Below are positions 9,242 to 17,586 of a stretch of DNA of 42,341 nucleotides, in pieces. Made by a program: the position numbers and the translations under genes. The stretch's first letter is position 1. The number at the start of each line of letters is the position of its first letter. The stretch is from CAYPUT01 sp046541715 (GTDB lineage Bacteria > Spirochaetota > Spirochaetia > DSM-27196 > PWMO01). The notes under the pieces were generated by a model that was not told the origin of the DNA, made no database searches, and worked only from the letters and a program-made list of their open reading frames with translations. The stretch lies in the NCBI GenBank assembly GCA_046541715.1, contig JBKHCS010000013.1, positions 1-42,341 on the forward strand, in the 5' to 3' direction.

Positions 9242-12200
9242 CTAGATCCGGAGGCCCCGCCGGTTGGCCTTCAGGACCGGAAGCTCCTTCTCCGCCGCGT
9301 CAATGGCGTCGGTCCCCCCAAGGATAGTCCCATAGCCCTCTTCGACCCGCCCCGCGAGGCGGCGGGCCACCTCGGCGACGTCCCGGGACCCAAGGCCCAG
9401 AAGCCGGTCCCGCTGAGCCTGACGTATTCCGTCGGTAACCCCGAGCAACCGCCGCCGGAAGCTCGTGTACCCTTTCTCCCCAGGGGCCATCGGGCGGGAG
9501 TCCCGTCCGACGGTTGAAACCACGGCGAGCTCGAGGCTCCGGTCGTCGAGCCGGTCGTTTGCCGCGAGCTCCAAGGCTTCCCGGAAGGCTGTCAGCGTAG
9601 CGGCGACGTTCGGGTCCCGGTAGGATGCGAGGGTAAAGAGCCCTTCGAACCCTCGGGTCATCGCGTAGGCGCCGTAGGCGCCGCCCCGCATCCGGATGGC
9701 CTCCCAGAGGCGTCCGGTCCGCAGGAGATGCGCCAGAATCCGTTGGGTAGCGTAATCCGGGTCGTCGTACCCGTGGCCTTTGACGGTCAGGGCGGTAAAG
9801 TTTACCGCCGCGGGAATCTCGAAGGCGTCGAGGGGCCCCCGGGAAATCAGCGGCACCCCGCCGTTTTCAGGGGAGGGCCCGGGTGTGGTCCCTCGCGGGG
9901 CCCCGGCCCCCGGGTCGGAACCGGCGGCGGCGCTTCGCCTCAGTCCCGCCGTAAGAGCCCCGAGGGCCGCTGCCGCGGTCCGGTGGTCCTTCCCCTCGGC
10001 GGTTATACTTGCCGACCACCGGGAAGCGTCGAGGATTTCCGTATGGATTGCAGACATCGCCTTTTGGAGCTCTTCGACGGCGTCGTCCCGCTTCGAGAGC
10101 CCGGAGATGTGCTCGAGCTGGGTTATTCCCTTCCACATCTCGTCGAGGGCGGCGGAAGGCGCCAGGGCTGCGGCGGTCCGCAAGGCAGCGTAGCTCGTTC
10201 CACCGGGAACGATGGAGGAGCGGGCGTCGTTGACCGCTTCTCGGAAGAGCTCGACCATCCGACGGCCGTTGTCCAAAGCCGGCTCGAAGAGGATTCTTCG
10301 CAGGAGGTCGACACCGGGCTCAAGGGACCCGGTAAGGAGCTTCATCCGAACGGTCAAGTAACGCCCTACTTTCCCACTTCCTCCGGGGTCCCCGTCTGCG
10401 TTCAGGTTAAACGAAAGCCCCCCGGTGTGGAGCGCCAGACGTCGATGAAGCTCGCTGTAGTCGAGGCCCCTAACCCCGAGCTCGCTCAAGAAGCCGGAGA
10501 AGAGGGGCATCCAGAGAAGCAGCTCAGGATCGATCCCCGCCAGGTCGATCGCCAGGTCGATGTAGACCACCCCGTTGGTAAAGAAGTCGTGGAGCATCAC
10601 CTCTTCGCCCGATTCGAGGGTATCGGTCCGGTAGTCGATTACGTCCACCTCCCGGGGGAGATCCTCCCGGGTCAAGAAGGGTAAGGCGGCGACGATCTCC
10701 GGTGGATCCGGCTGCTCCTGAACCGCTCGGAGCTGTGTCTGGAACTCGCGAATCTCCTCGTGGGCCTCCGGCGCAAGCGCTTCGCCGAGACTCCGGAGGG
10801 CCGCCTCCTCCTCGAGTATCTCCCGGTGCTCCTGTTCCGGATCCGGCACGACAATCAGGGTGCTCCGGTGGGGGTTATCGATAAGGTGATGCTCGATAAA
10901 GGCTTCCAAATAGCGGGGGTGGGCCTCCATCCGGGCCTTGAGCTGATCGAAGTTATCCCGGAAGCGAAGGGAGCGCTCCGGCTCGATACCGTGGACCCAC
11001 CCGCGTAGGAGCCGGTGCATCATCCGCAGGCCGTAGGGTCCGCCGCCCCGGATCTCCCGGTTTCGGAACTCGATCTTGTTCAAAGCCCCCTGCACCAGGT
11101 TCGGGTCCAAACCCTCTCGTACCTGCTTGGTGAGAGCATCGATTATCAGCGATTCCACTTCGGAAACCCGCTCCGGTTCGGTTCCCCGGATGCCGGCGGA
11201 AAACACCAGTTGCCTAACCTCGGTCTCGAGCCCAGTCGGAGAGGAAAGGTCGTCCCCGATGTCCGATTCGCTGACCGCCTGGTAGAGGGGAGAGCCGGAG
11301 TGGCCGACCAGAATCTCGCTGACCACCTCGGCGGTCAGGGTGTGGAGGGGATCGGTAACCTCCCCGAGGAGCCAGTTGAGGGTGACCGAGGTCTGCCGGT
11401 CCTCCGGCTCCTCTGCGGCGATCGGTGCCGTTCTGGTGAGGCGCCGGGGAGCGTTCCAGGGCGTCTGGAGAGTAACCGCCGCCGGCTCCAGGGCCCCGTC
11501 GAAATGCCGGAGAAACTCGGATTGCACCAGCTCGCAGTACTCCGCGGTCGGCGTGTCGCCGTAGAGAAAAAGCCTGCAGTTCGACGGGTGGTAGTAGTTT
11601 CGGTGGAAGTCGACGAAGTCCTCGTAGGTAAGGTTGGGAATCTCCTTCGGATCGCCCCCGGAATCGTACCCGTAGGTGGTATCCGGGAGGACGCTCCGCA
11701 GAGACCACTCCCCGGCGATGGAATCGTGGTTGGAGTAGTTTCCCTTCATCTCGTTGAAGACGATGCCGGTCCGGATCAGTCTGCCGTCGTCGTCAAACTC
11801 CAGCCGGTGGCCTTCCTGGGCGAACATCTCCTTGGACAGCAGGGGAAAAAAGACCGCGTCGCCGTACACCCTCATTATGTTGAAGAGGTCCTTCTTATTC
11901 GGGCTTGCCGCAGGGTAGACCGTCTTATCGGGGTAGGTCAGGGCGTTGAGAAAGGTGCTCATGCTCCCTTTCATCAACACCAGAAAGGGGTCCTTGAGGG
12001 GATAGTGTTTCGACCCGCAGAGGACGGTGTGCTCGAGAATGTGGGCGACGCCGGTCGAGTCCTTCGGTGGTGTCAAGAAGGCGAAGGCGAAGACGTTCTC
12101 CGGATCGTCGCATACCACGTGGTAGGCCTCCATGCCGGTTACCCTATGACGGAGGCTGACGCCGATGCTGCGGTACTCCGGGAGCTCCTGGTGGGAGTGG

Positions 12201-12262
12201 ACTTCGAAGCCGGAGAGAACCGATCCGATGGGGGGGACGGGAGCCTTGATATCCGGCACCAC
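9242..12262 (-). CDS. M16C family zinc metalloprotease (presequence-protease type)
   Basis: A 1006-residue peptidase of the insulinase superfamily, single-chain M16C layout (two fused halves). The inverted zinc motif is HILEH (His74, Glu77, His78), followed by the family sequence TVLCGSKHYPLKDPF; the distal metal-binding Glu is probably in FNEMKGNYS. No signal peptide is seen, so it should act in the cytoplasm on peptides. A low-complexity Gly/Pro/Ser insert lies between the fourth and third quarter of the C-terminal half (nucleotides about 9840-9940). Translation begins at a GTG two bases after the TAG of the upstream rhodanese gene, so the two are coupled. Related proteins degrade free transit or signal peptides; the substrate here is unknown. 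Confidence 0.92.
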   Translation of the reverse strand: MVPDIKAPVPPIGSVLSGFEVHSHQELPEYRSIGVSLRHRVTGMEAYHVVCDDPENVFAFAFLTPPKDSTGVAHILEHTVLCGSKHYPLKDPFLVLMKGSMSTFLNALTYPDKTVYPAASPNKKDLFNIMRVYGDAVFFPLLSKEMFAQEGHRLEFDDDGRLIRTGIVFNEMKGNYSNHDSIAGEWSLRSVLPDTTYGYDSGGDPKEIPNLTYEDFVDFHRNYYHPSNCRLFLYGDTPTAEYCELVQSEFLRHFDGALEPAAVTLQTPWNAPRRLTRTAPIAAEEPEDRQTSVTLNWLLGEVTDPLHTLTAEVVSEILVGHSGSPLYQAVSESDIGDDLSSPTGLETEVRQLVFSAGIRGTEPERVSEVESLIIDALTKQVREGLDPNLVQGALNKIEFRNREIRGGGPYGLRMMHRLLRGWVHGIEPERSLRFRDNFDQLKARMEAHPRYLEAFIEHHLIDNPHRSTLIVVPDPEQEHREILEEEAALRSLGEALAPEAHEEIREFQTQLRAVQEQPDPPEIVAALPFLTREDLPREVDVIDYRTDTLESGEEVMLHDFFTNGVVYIDLAIDLAGIDPELLLWMPLFSGFLSELGVRGLDYSELHRRLALHTGGLSFNLNADGDPGGSGKVGRYLTVRMKLLTGSLEPGVDLLRRILFEPALDNGRRMVELFREAVNDARSSIVPGGTSYAALRTAAALAPSAALDEMWKGITQLEHISGLSKRDDAVEELQKAMSAIHTEILDASRWSASITAEGKDHRTAAAALGALTAGLRRSAAAGSDPGAGAPRGTTPGPSPENGGVPLISRGPLDAFEIPAAVNFTALTVKGHGYDDPDYATQRILAHLLRTGRLWEAIRMRGGAYGAYAMTRGFEGLFTLASYRDPNVAATLTAFREALELAANDRLDDRSLELAVVSTVGRDSRPMAPGEKGYTSFRRRLLGVTDGIRQAQRDRLLGLGSRDVAEVARRLAGRVEEGYGTILGGTDAIDAAEKELPVLKANRRGLRI

Positions 12263-12263
12263 C

Positions 12264-12638
12264 CTACTCCGGGTCCGGGCCTTCGACGAGGCGACCGGGC
12301 CAATCCATCACTCCGCCGAAGTTGGTCACGTTCTTGTATCCCATGCCGAGGAGCACCTGCCGGGCCTGCCCCGACCGGTTCCCGGTCCGGCAGTAGAGGA
12401 TAATCCGGGCGTCCTTGTCCGCCGTCGGCGGGGTATCGCCGATCTCGGTGTGGGTAATCTGAGAGGCCGTGGGAATGTGTCCCGATTTGTACTCCCCGGG
12501 CGTCCGGACGTCGACGAGGATGTAGGGCTCCGCTTTCTCCTCGATAAGCTTCTGAAGCTCCGCCGGCTTCTTGAACCGCGCCGCCTCCCGGTCCTCCGAA
12601 GGTGTATCGCTTTTGCTGCCGAATCCGAAGAGTCCCAT
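12264..12638 (-). CDS. Cytoplasmic rhodanese-domain protein
   Basis: A 124-residue single-domain rhodanese. The ATG at 12638 is preferred over the GTG one codon upstream because GGGAGG lies seven bases before it. A short N-terminal tail (about 20 residues) leads into the rhodanese fold, with VDVRTPGEYKSGHIP and the active-site loop CRTGNRS (Cys83). It probably transfers sulfane sulfur; acceptor unknown. There is no signal peptide, unlike the neighbouring paralogue at 12651-13064, with which it shares the VRTPGE, SGHIP and YCRTGNRS motifs. The pair looks like a tandem duplication divided between two compartments. The stop codon abuts the M16C start. Confidence 0.92.
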   Translation of the reverse strand: MGLFGFGSKSDTPSEDREAARFKKPAELQKLIEEKAEPYILVDVRTPGEYKSGHIPTASQITHTEIGDTPPTADKDARIILYCRTGNRSGQARQVLLGMGYKNVTNFGGVMDWPGRLVEGPDPE

Positions 12639-12650
12639 CACATCCTCCCT

Positions 12651-13064
12651 TTACCGTTCGAGGGCGTAGGGCCAGGTGACCACACCGCCAAAGTCTATTA
12701 TCTCGGAGTAGCCGAGACTCCGAAGGGCGCGCTCCGCGTAAGAGGAGCGGTTTCCGGTTCGACAGTAGAGCACGATAACTGCGTCCTTGTCGTCGGTCGG
12801 TGGGTATCCGGCGATTTCGGTGTGGGGAATGTTTCGCGCTCCGGGGATATGCCCCGAGTCAAATTCTCCGGGCGTTCGAACGTCGACCAGGACGATAGCC
12901 TTCGATCCGGTCTCGAGCACCTGCCGGAGGTACGCCGGATCGGAAAGCCGCTCGGTTTCGATATCGATGTCTTCCTCTAGCGCCACAACAGCGCCGGGGA
13001 TCCCCAGGAATAGGAACAGGACGGCCAGGATGGCCCCTTGCAATAGTCTGTTATTCCTTAGCAT
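12651..13064 (-). CDS. Exported rhodanese-domain protein
   Basis: A 137-residue rhodanese with an N-terminal hydrophobic signal or anchor (about residues 8-28, ending in GAVVA), so it acts in the periplasm or at the membrane. The domain has LVDVRTPGEFDSGHIPGA and active-site Cys101 in CRTGNRS. It is the tandem paralogue of the cytoplasmic rhodanese 12 bases downstream. Its start follows the stop of the nucleosidase gene by six bases, so nucleosidase, two rhodaneses and the M16C protease appear to be one transcript. Function beyond sulfur transfer is unknown. Confidence 0.9.
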   Translation of the reverse strand: MLRNNRLLQGAILAVLFLFLGIPGAVVALEEDIDIETERLSDPAYLRQVLETGSKAIVLVDVRTPGEFDSGHIPGARNIPHTEIAGYPPTDDKDAVIVLYCRTGNRSSYAERALRSLGYSEIIDFGGVVTWPYALER

Positions 13065-13070
13065 AGCGAT

Positions 13071-13832
13071 CTAAAAATCGCCCTCCGAGAGCCCCAGGTC
13101 AAGGTCCACAAGATGGCGCACCAAGGCCGCTGACTGCCGGGAGGCCCGGGTAAGAAACCGATTGAAGGATTTCGGAGCCTCGCCGTCGGCGGTATCGGAA
13201 ATGGTCCGGGCTAAGAGAAAGGGCACCCGGTGGATAAGGCAGACGAGCCCCACCGCGGCGCCTTCCATCTCCACGGCATCCCCCTCGAACTCCCGGGCGA
13301 GGCGTTCCCGGGAATCGGCATCGGCGACGAAGCGGTCGCCGGTAAGGATGCGTCCCCGGTGGAGCCTGCCCTCCGGCGGTTTGAAGGATGCCGCGGCCTC
13401 GAGGAGCGCCTGATTCGAAGGGATAAGCCGGTGGCCGGCGTAGGGAACCTCTCCCACGGCGAAACCGAGGGGCGAGGCGTCGAGGTCGTATTGGAGGGTG
13501 TCGGTAGCCAGGATCAAGTCTCCGATGCGAAGCGCCGGGGAGAGGGCGCCGGCGAGCCCTACCATCACCAGGGCGTCAGGGGCGAAGCGGGAGATAAGAT
13601 ATTCCGCCGACATCGCGGCCATCGCCTTGCCGACGCCGGTGGATGCCACGAGAAGCTCCGGCCCCCCGGAGCCTCCGGCGGCGGAGGGCAGTCGCCCGGT
13701 CACGATCGGCTCCCCGAGCCCTTCGACGGTCCGGGATTCCTCGAATGCTTCCACGACGGCAGCTGTCTCGCCCCGGAGGGCGGAAAGTATGGCAATCATC
13801 TCGTCTTTCGAGGATACTGGGGAAACGAACAT
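13071..13832 (-). CDS. mtnN: 5'-methylthioadenosine/S-adenosylhomocysteine nucleosidase
   Basis: A 253-residue (or 242-residue) purine-nucleoside phosphorylase-fold protein. MTAN hallmarks are LVMVGLAGALSP, the segment LQYDLDASPLGF, the VEMEGAA motif with the ribose-binding Glu, and the catalytic Asp in TISDTADG. It would hydrolyse methylthioadenosine, S-adenosylhomocysteine or 5'-deoxyadenosine to adenine plus the ribose derivative. The start is uncertain: ATG at 13832 or ATG at 13799, which begins MIAILSALRGE as in most family members and leaves more room for the divergent epmA promoter. It heads the run with the rhodaneses. Pathway link to the rhodaneses (sulfur recycling) is only an inference. 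Confidence 0.88.
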   Translation of the reverse strand: MFVSPVSSKDEMIAILSALRGETAAVVEAFEESRTVEGLGEPIVTGRLPSAAGGSGGPELLVASTGVGKAMAAMSAEYLISRFAPDALVMVGLAGALSPALRIGDLILATDTLQYDLDASPLGFAVGEVPYAGHRLIPSNQALLEAAASFKPPEGRLHRGRILTGDRFVADADSRERLAREFEGDAVEMEGAAVGLVCLIHRVPFLLARTISDTADGEAPKSFNRFLTRASRQSAALVRHLVDLDLGLSEGDF

Positions 13833-13838
13833 CTGACC

Positions 13839-14828
13839 ATGCGTTACCCGGACATCACGACACTCTCGCTACGATCACGGATTCTCCAACTCATCCGGAG
13901 CTTCTTTGCCGGGGAAGGCTATCTCGAGGTGGAGGTACCCCTCTTGACGCCTGCTCCGATACCGGAGCACTCCATCGAGCTGTTCCGGACGGAGTACATC
14001 GACCGGTACGACCGGTCCCACCCCCTCTTTCTGACTCCGTCTCCGGAGATCTATCTAAAGCGGCTCCTGTCGCTCGGGGCGGGCAGTCTCTTCTGCGTGT
14101 CCCGGGCCTTTCGAAACGTCGAGCAGCTCGGCTCCTCCCATAACCCGGAGTTTTCGATGCTCGAGTACTACACCGTCGGTGGGGACTACCGGGACTCTCT
14201 CGGGGTGACGGAAGAGCTCCTGGCCCACATCCTCGAGGGCGCCGGAGACGAGCTTCGGGCCTACCGGCGGGAGAAGGGGCGGGAGACTTCCCCCGCATGG
14301 TGGCGGCAGACCGGTATCCCCGGGGCCACCTTGAAGGAGCTTTTCGCCCGGCACGCGGGGCTGGATCTCGACCGGCTTATTCCTGAGCAAAAGGGTGTAG
14401 ACAGTACGGGTGGTTTTGAGGTACTATTTCATAAAGCTTTATTAGAGAGAATTGAGCCTAACATTCCCCGGGACGGTCCCTACGTGCTTTGGGACTATCC
14501 ACGGGCACTGCGCACGTTGGCAACCGAAACGCAGGACCCGCGTTACGCACAACGGTGGGAGCTTTATATCGAGGGCGTCGAAGTGGCCAATTGTTTTACC
14601 GAAGAGGTAGATCCACAGGCCGTGGCCGCCTACTTCCGGGAGGAGGTGGCGCTTCTCCCGCAGAGCCGGGTACCCCGTCCCGTAGACCCCGAGTATCCGT
14701 CGATATTCGAAACGGTTCCGGCGTGCAGCGGGGTGGCTCTAGGCATCGATCGCCTTGTGGCGGTCCTCCTGGGGGAGAAATCGATAAAACAGGTTATGTT
14801 TTCTGCTTTTTCTGATATGATTGAGTAA
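13839..14828 (+). CDS. epmA: EF-P beta-lysine ligase
   Basis: A 329-residue class II lysyl-tRNA synthetase-like enzyme without the anticodon-binding domain, which attaches (R)-beta-lysine to EF-P. The ATG at 13839 is chosen because the family sequence begins there; the open frame extends upstream only by chance. Motifs include TPSPEIYLKRLL (about 66-77), motif 2 in SRAFRNVE, HNPEFSMLEYY, and motif 3 GVALGIDRLVAVLLG near the C-terminus. EF-P follows 16 bases downstream, which supports the assignment. The partner EpmB is not in the window. Codons at 14390-14470 and the last 45 bases are clearly AT-richer than the rest, including two adjacent TTA leucine codons. Confidence 0.93.
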   Translation: MRYPDITTLSLRSRILQLIRSFFAGEGYLEVEVPLLTPAPIPEHSIELFRTEYIDRYDRSHPLFLTPSPEIYLKRLLSLGAGSLFCVSRAFRNVEQLGSSHNPEFSMLEYYTVGGDYRDSLGVTEELLAHILEGAGDELRAYRREKGRETSPAWWRQTGIPGATLKELFARHAGLDLDRLIPEQKGVDSTGGFEVLFHKALLERIEPNIPRDGPYVLWDYPRALRTLATETQDPRYAQRWELYIEGVEVANCFTEEVDPQAVAAYFREEVALLPQSRVPRPVDPEYPSIFETVPACSGVALGIDRLVAVLLGEKSIKQVMFSAFSDMIE

Positions 14829-14844
14829 GACAGTGAGGTAGAGA

Positions 14845-15408
14845 ATGATTAAGGCTGGTGCCGTAGACAAGGGCATGTGTCTTTTGATCAAGGGCGAGCC
14901 CCATCTGGTCGCCGAACGAGAGTTTGTGAATCCGGGAAAGGGGTCCGCCTTCGTGCGCCTTAAGCTCAAGAACCTTCGGACGGGTCTCGTTCTTCGAGAG
15001 ACGCTCAAGTCGAACGAGCAGGCGGAAGAGGCAGAGGTCTTCGAGCGTCCCGCCCAATTTCTCTACGCCGACGACAGTGGCTACCACTTTATGGACTCCG
15101 AATCCTACGAGCAGTTTACCGTCGAAAAGACGGGCCTCGAGGAGAAGGGACAGTACATGAAGGAAGGGGATAGCTACACAATCGTCATGTGGGAGTCGAC
15201 ACCGATCGACATCAACATTCCCCTCAAGATGGTCTTTACGGTTAGGGTTGCCCCGGAGGCCTTGCGTGGCGATACCGTTACGGGTGCGACGAAGACCGTG
15301 GAAGTCGAGACGGGCCTCCAGGTAAAGGTCCCCATCTTTATAAAAGAGGGCGAAAAAATTTTGGTTAATACCGAAAGCGGCGAGTACGTCGAACGGGTTA
15401 ACGATTAG
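14845..15408 (+). CDS. efp: Translation elongation factor P
   Basis: A 187-residue three-domain EF-P that relieves ribosome stalling at polyproline. The tip loop of domain I reads NPGKGSAF, with Lys32 as the expected site for beta-lysylation by the adjacent EpmA, consistent with the EpmA-type (lysine) class. The C-terminal domain has the expected VKVPIFIKEGEKILVNT. GAGG precedes the ATG by seven bases. It sits between epmA and an Rrf2 regulator in one direction, so co-transcription of the three is likely. Confidence 0.97.
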   Translation: MIKAGAVDKGMCLLIKGEPHLVAEREFVNPGKGSAFVRLKLKNLRTGLVLRETLKSNEQAEEAEVFERPAQFLYADDSGYHFMDSESYEQFTVEKTGLEEKGQYMKEGDSYTIVMWESTPIDINIPLKMVFTVRVAPEALRGDTVTGATKTVEVETGLQVKVPIFIKEGEKILVNTESGEYVERVND

Positions 15409-15418
15409 GAGAGTTGCG

Positions 15419-15865
15419 ATGAGAGTTACAACGAAAGGTCGCTATGCGCTCAGGGCCATGACGCGATTGGCCCTCGAGACCGAGGGGAAGCCGATTCCCA
15501 TCAAGAAGATAGCCGAGATCGAGGAGCTCTCTCCGGAGTTTCTCGAACAGATTTTTTTCCGGCTGAAGAAAGAGGGAATCGTCGATTCCGTCCGGGGTCC
15601 CGGGGGAGGATTCGTGCTCCGGAGAGACCCGGCGGATATCTCGGCAAAGGAGATCTTCGACGCGGTGGGCGAAGGGGTTATGCTTACCCCCTGCACCAGC
15701 GAAGATGACGACTGCGAGCGAAAGGATAACTGCCTCGTTCGGGAGGTCTGGGAAGAAGCCTCAGAGCACATCGCAGCCTACTTCGAGAGACTCTCCCTCG
15801 CCGACGTGGTCAAGAAGACCAACGGAGCCCAAGCGGTCTTGAAGGGCGCCGGGGTCGGGGTCTAA
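15419..15865 (+). CDS. Rrf2/IscR-like transcriptional regulator
   Basis: A 148-residue winged-helix protein beginning MRVTTKGRYALRAM as in the Rrf2 family, with the recognition region LSPEFLEQIFFRLKKEGIV and the wing VRGPGGGF. Three cysteines (Cys92, Cys99, Cys105; spacing x6 and x5) resemble the iron-sulfur ligands of IscR (spacing x5 and x5), so it may sense Fe-S or redox state. There is no isc or suf gene in the window. A good AGGAG precedes the start. It lies 10 bases after efp; the 3' end overlaps the convergent epimerase by four bases. Confidence 0.9.
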   Translation: MRVTTKGRYALRAMTRLALETEGKPIPIKKIAEIEELSPEFLEQIFFRLKKEGIVDSVRGPGGGFVLRRDPADISAKEIFDAVGEGVMLTPCTSEDDDCERKDNCLVREVWEEASEHIAAYFERLSLADVVKKTNGAQAVLKGAGVGV

Positions 15866-16737
15866 TCGATTACCACCGGGAACCGGGCGGAGAATACTCC
15901 GCCGGGCTCCAGACTCAAGATCCCCTCTTTTTCCGTTAGGTCTCCCGCGTGGAAGGCATAGTCAGGCAATCCAAACCACGGCTCGACACAGACGAAGGGC
16001 GCGCCACCCGGCGGTGCCCAAATTGCCAATGAAGACGCACCGCCGGTTCCGATGGTGATCCGGCGTTCCGCCCGGCTCTTTCGGATAATCACTTCCGATG
16101 ACTGGAGGCGAGGCAGAATGATAGCCGCATCATCGAAGAGGCGCCGATGCAAGAAGATGTGGCGGGAATTATCAAAGACCGATCCAACCTGGTCGAGGAG
16201 CAGTCCGCCGCCAAAATAGACCCGTTCGTCTTCTTCGAGATCCGAGAACTCGAGAAAGTAATGCTCGATCGGTCCCCCTGCAAAGGGCACCAAAAAGGCA
16301 GGGTGCCAGCCGATGGAGAAGAGCATCTGCCCGTAACCGGAGTTCTCGACGGTGAAGGTCGCGGTTACGCCGGCGTAATCTATCAGATAGCCCACGGTGA
16401 GTCGAAAATCAAAAGGATAAGATTTGCTCGTCGCTTCGGAGCTCCCTAAGAACAACGTCACTGAATCCGGCGTTCGATCGACGATCTGGAACTCGGAACG
16501 GCGGGCGAATCCGTGTGAACCGAGGGAGTAGCTTTCTCCCTGGAAGGTGTAGTGGCCGCCTCTGAGCCCTCCGATAACGGGAAACAGCACCGGGGCACTT
16601 CCGCCCCACCACTCAGGATCACCGTTCCAGAGAAACTCCTGACCCGTACGGCGCGAGCGAAGGCTTTTGAGCTCTGCCCCTTTGGAGGCCACGACGGCCT
16701 CGAAGGCTTGGGAACGAAGTATGGATATCTCGCTCAC
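15862..16737 (-). CDS. Aldose 1-epimerase family protein (LacX-like)
   Basis: A 291-residue galactose-mutarotase-fold protein. Recognisable elements are LFPVIGGLRGG, LGSHGFARRSEF with the conserved His, and WHPAFLVPF. It probably interconverts anomers of a sugar or sugar phosphate in the cytoplasm. Translation starts at GTG with GAGAGG upstream. It lies 57 bases downstream of deoC on the same strand with no clear terminator between, so it may be the last gene of the microcompartment operon, where a mutarotase for an incoming sugar would fit. That link is an inference. Confidence 0.87.
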   Translation of the reverse strand: MSEISILRSQAFEAVVASKGAELKSLRSRRTGQEFLWNGDPEWWGGSAPVLFPVIGGLRGGHYTFQGESYSLGSHGFARRSEFQIVDRTPDSVTLFLGSSEATSKSYPFDFRLTVGYLIDYAGVTATFTVENSGYGQMLFSIGWHPAFLVPFAGGPIEHYFLEFSDLEEDERVYFGGGLLLDQVGSVFDNSRHIFLHRRLFDDAAIILPRLQSSEVIIRKSRAERRITIGTGGASSLAIWAPPGGAPFVCVEPWFGLPDYAFHAGDLTEKEGILSLEPGGVFSARFPVVID

Positions 16738-16794
16738 TGAAGGAACCTCTCGGAGCTCAAAAGCGCGCTCGCTACAAGCAAGGATGCCCGAGGC

Positions 16795-17586
16795 CTAGTA
16801 GCCCGCCCCGGTACCCCTAACACCGGTAACGATGGGTACGCTGGTAGCGGCTCCGATGCGGTCGGCACCTGCCCCGATCATCAGGAGCGCCTTATCGTAG
16901 TCCCGGACACCTCCACTTGCCTTTACCCCCATCTCCGGTCCGACAACGCTCCGCATGAGCGAGATATCCTCTACGGTGGCGCCACCACCGCCGAAGCCCG
17001 TCGACGTCTTTACGAAATCCGCTCCGGCTTTCTTGGAGAGCTCACAAGCGATGACCTTTTCCTCTTCTGAGAGCATCGAGGTTTCGATTATCACCTTCAG
17101 AACGGTGTTGCTTCGCGTTGCCCGCCGGACCGATCGAATATCCTCTAAGACGAAATCGTACTCTTTGGACTTTAGGTGGCCGACCGCCAATACCATATCT
17201 AACTCAGCGGCTCCTTCGGAAATCGCATCCCTCGCCTCGAACGCCTTCGACCGGGAGCTCATCGCCCCCAAAGGGAAGCCTACCACCGCGCAGACTTGTA
17301 CCTTGGTACCCTGCAGCTTTCTTGCGACGTAGGGCACTCTGGAGCTGTTGACGCAGACGGATTTCATCCCGTACTGGATGGCTTCCTCGCAGAGCTTGTC
17401 GAATCCCGAAGTTGGTGCATCGGGTTTCAAAAGGGTATGGTCTATGTATTTTGCAAGCTCCGCCGGCTGTAGCTTCGGGGTTGCGGAGACGCTCTGGGCT
17501 CCTGGAGAGACGGATCCGGCTTGCGCCTGGATGAGCCGCTGCATCACTTGCTCGGTTATCGCGTCGATGAGTTTCTGTTGGTCCAT
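16795..17586 (-). CDS. deoC: Deoxyribose-phosphate aldolase with N-terminal encapsulation-type helix
   Basis: A 263-residue class I aldolase that splits 2-deoxyribose-5-phosphate into acetaldehyde and glyceraldehyde-3-phosphate. The catalytic set is present: Asp130 in ELDMV, the Schiff-base lysine Lys193 in FVKTSTGF, Lys222 in VKASGG, and a C-terminal Tyr as in E. coli DERA, where it assists proton transfer. It has about 40 extra N-terminal residues: an amphipathic helix (about 4-21, LIDAITEQVMQRLIQA) followed by a Ser/Gly/Pro linker. This matches encapsulation peptides of microcompartment cargo. The ATG directly follows the RpiB stop codon. It is the last gene of the shell operon and probably the core lumen enzyme. 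Confidence 0.95.
   Translation of the reverse strand: MDQQKLIDAITEQVMQRLIQAQAGSVSPGAQSVSATPKLQPAELAKYIDHTLLKPDAPTSGFDKLCEEAIQYGMKSVCVNSSRVPYVARKLQGTKVQVCAVVGFPLGAMSSRSKAFEARDAISEGAAELDMVLAVGHLKSKEYDFVLEDIRSVRRATRSNTVLKVIIETSMLSEEEKVIACELSKKAGADFVKTSTGFGGGGATVEDISLMRSVVGPEMGVKASGGVRDYDKALLMIGAGADRIGAATSVPIVTGVRGTGAGY

Noticed and set aside
13230..13838. N-terminal extension of epmA
   Set aside because: It is antisense to the nucleosidase gene; family similarity starts at 13839.
16738..16794. Terminator between deoC and the epimerase
   Set aside because: Only short imperfect inverted repeats are visible and the only T-run is four bases; not enough to call a terminator.
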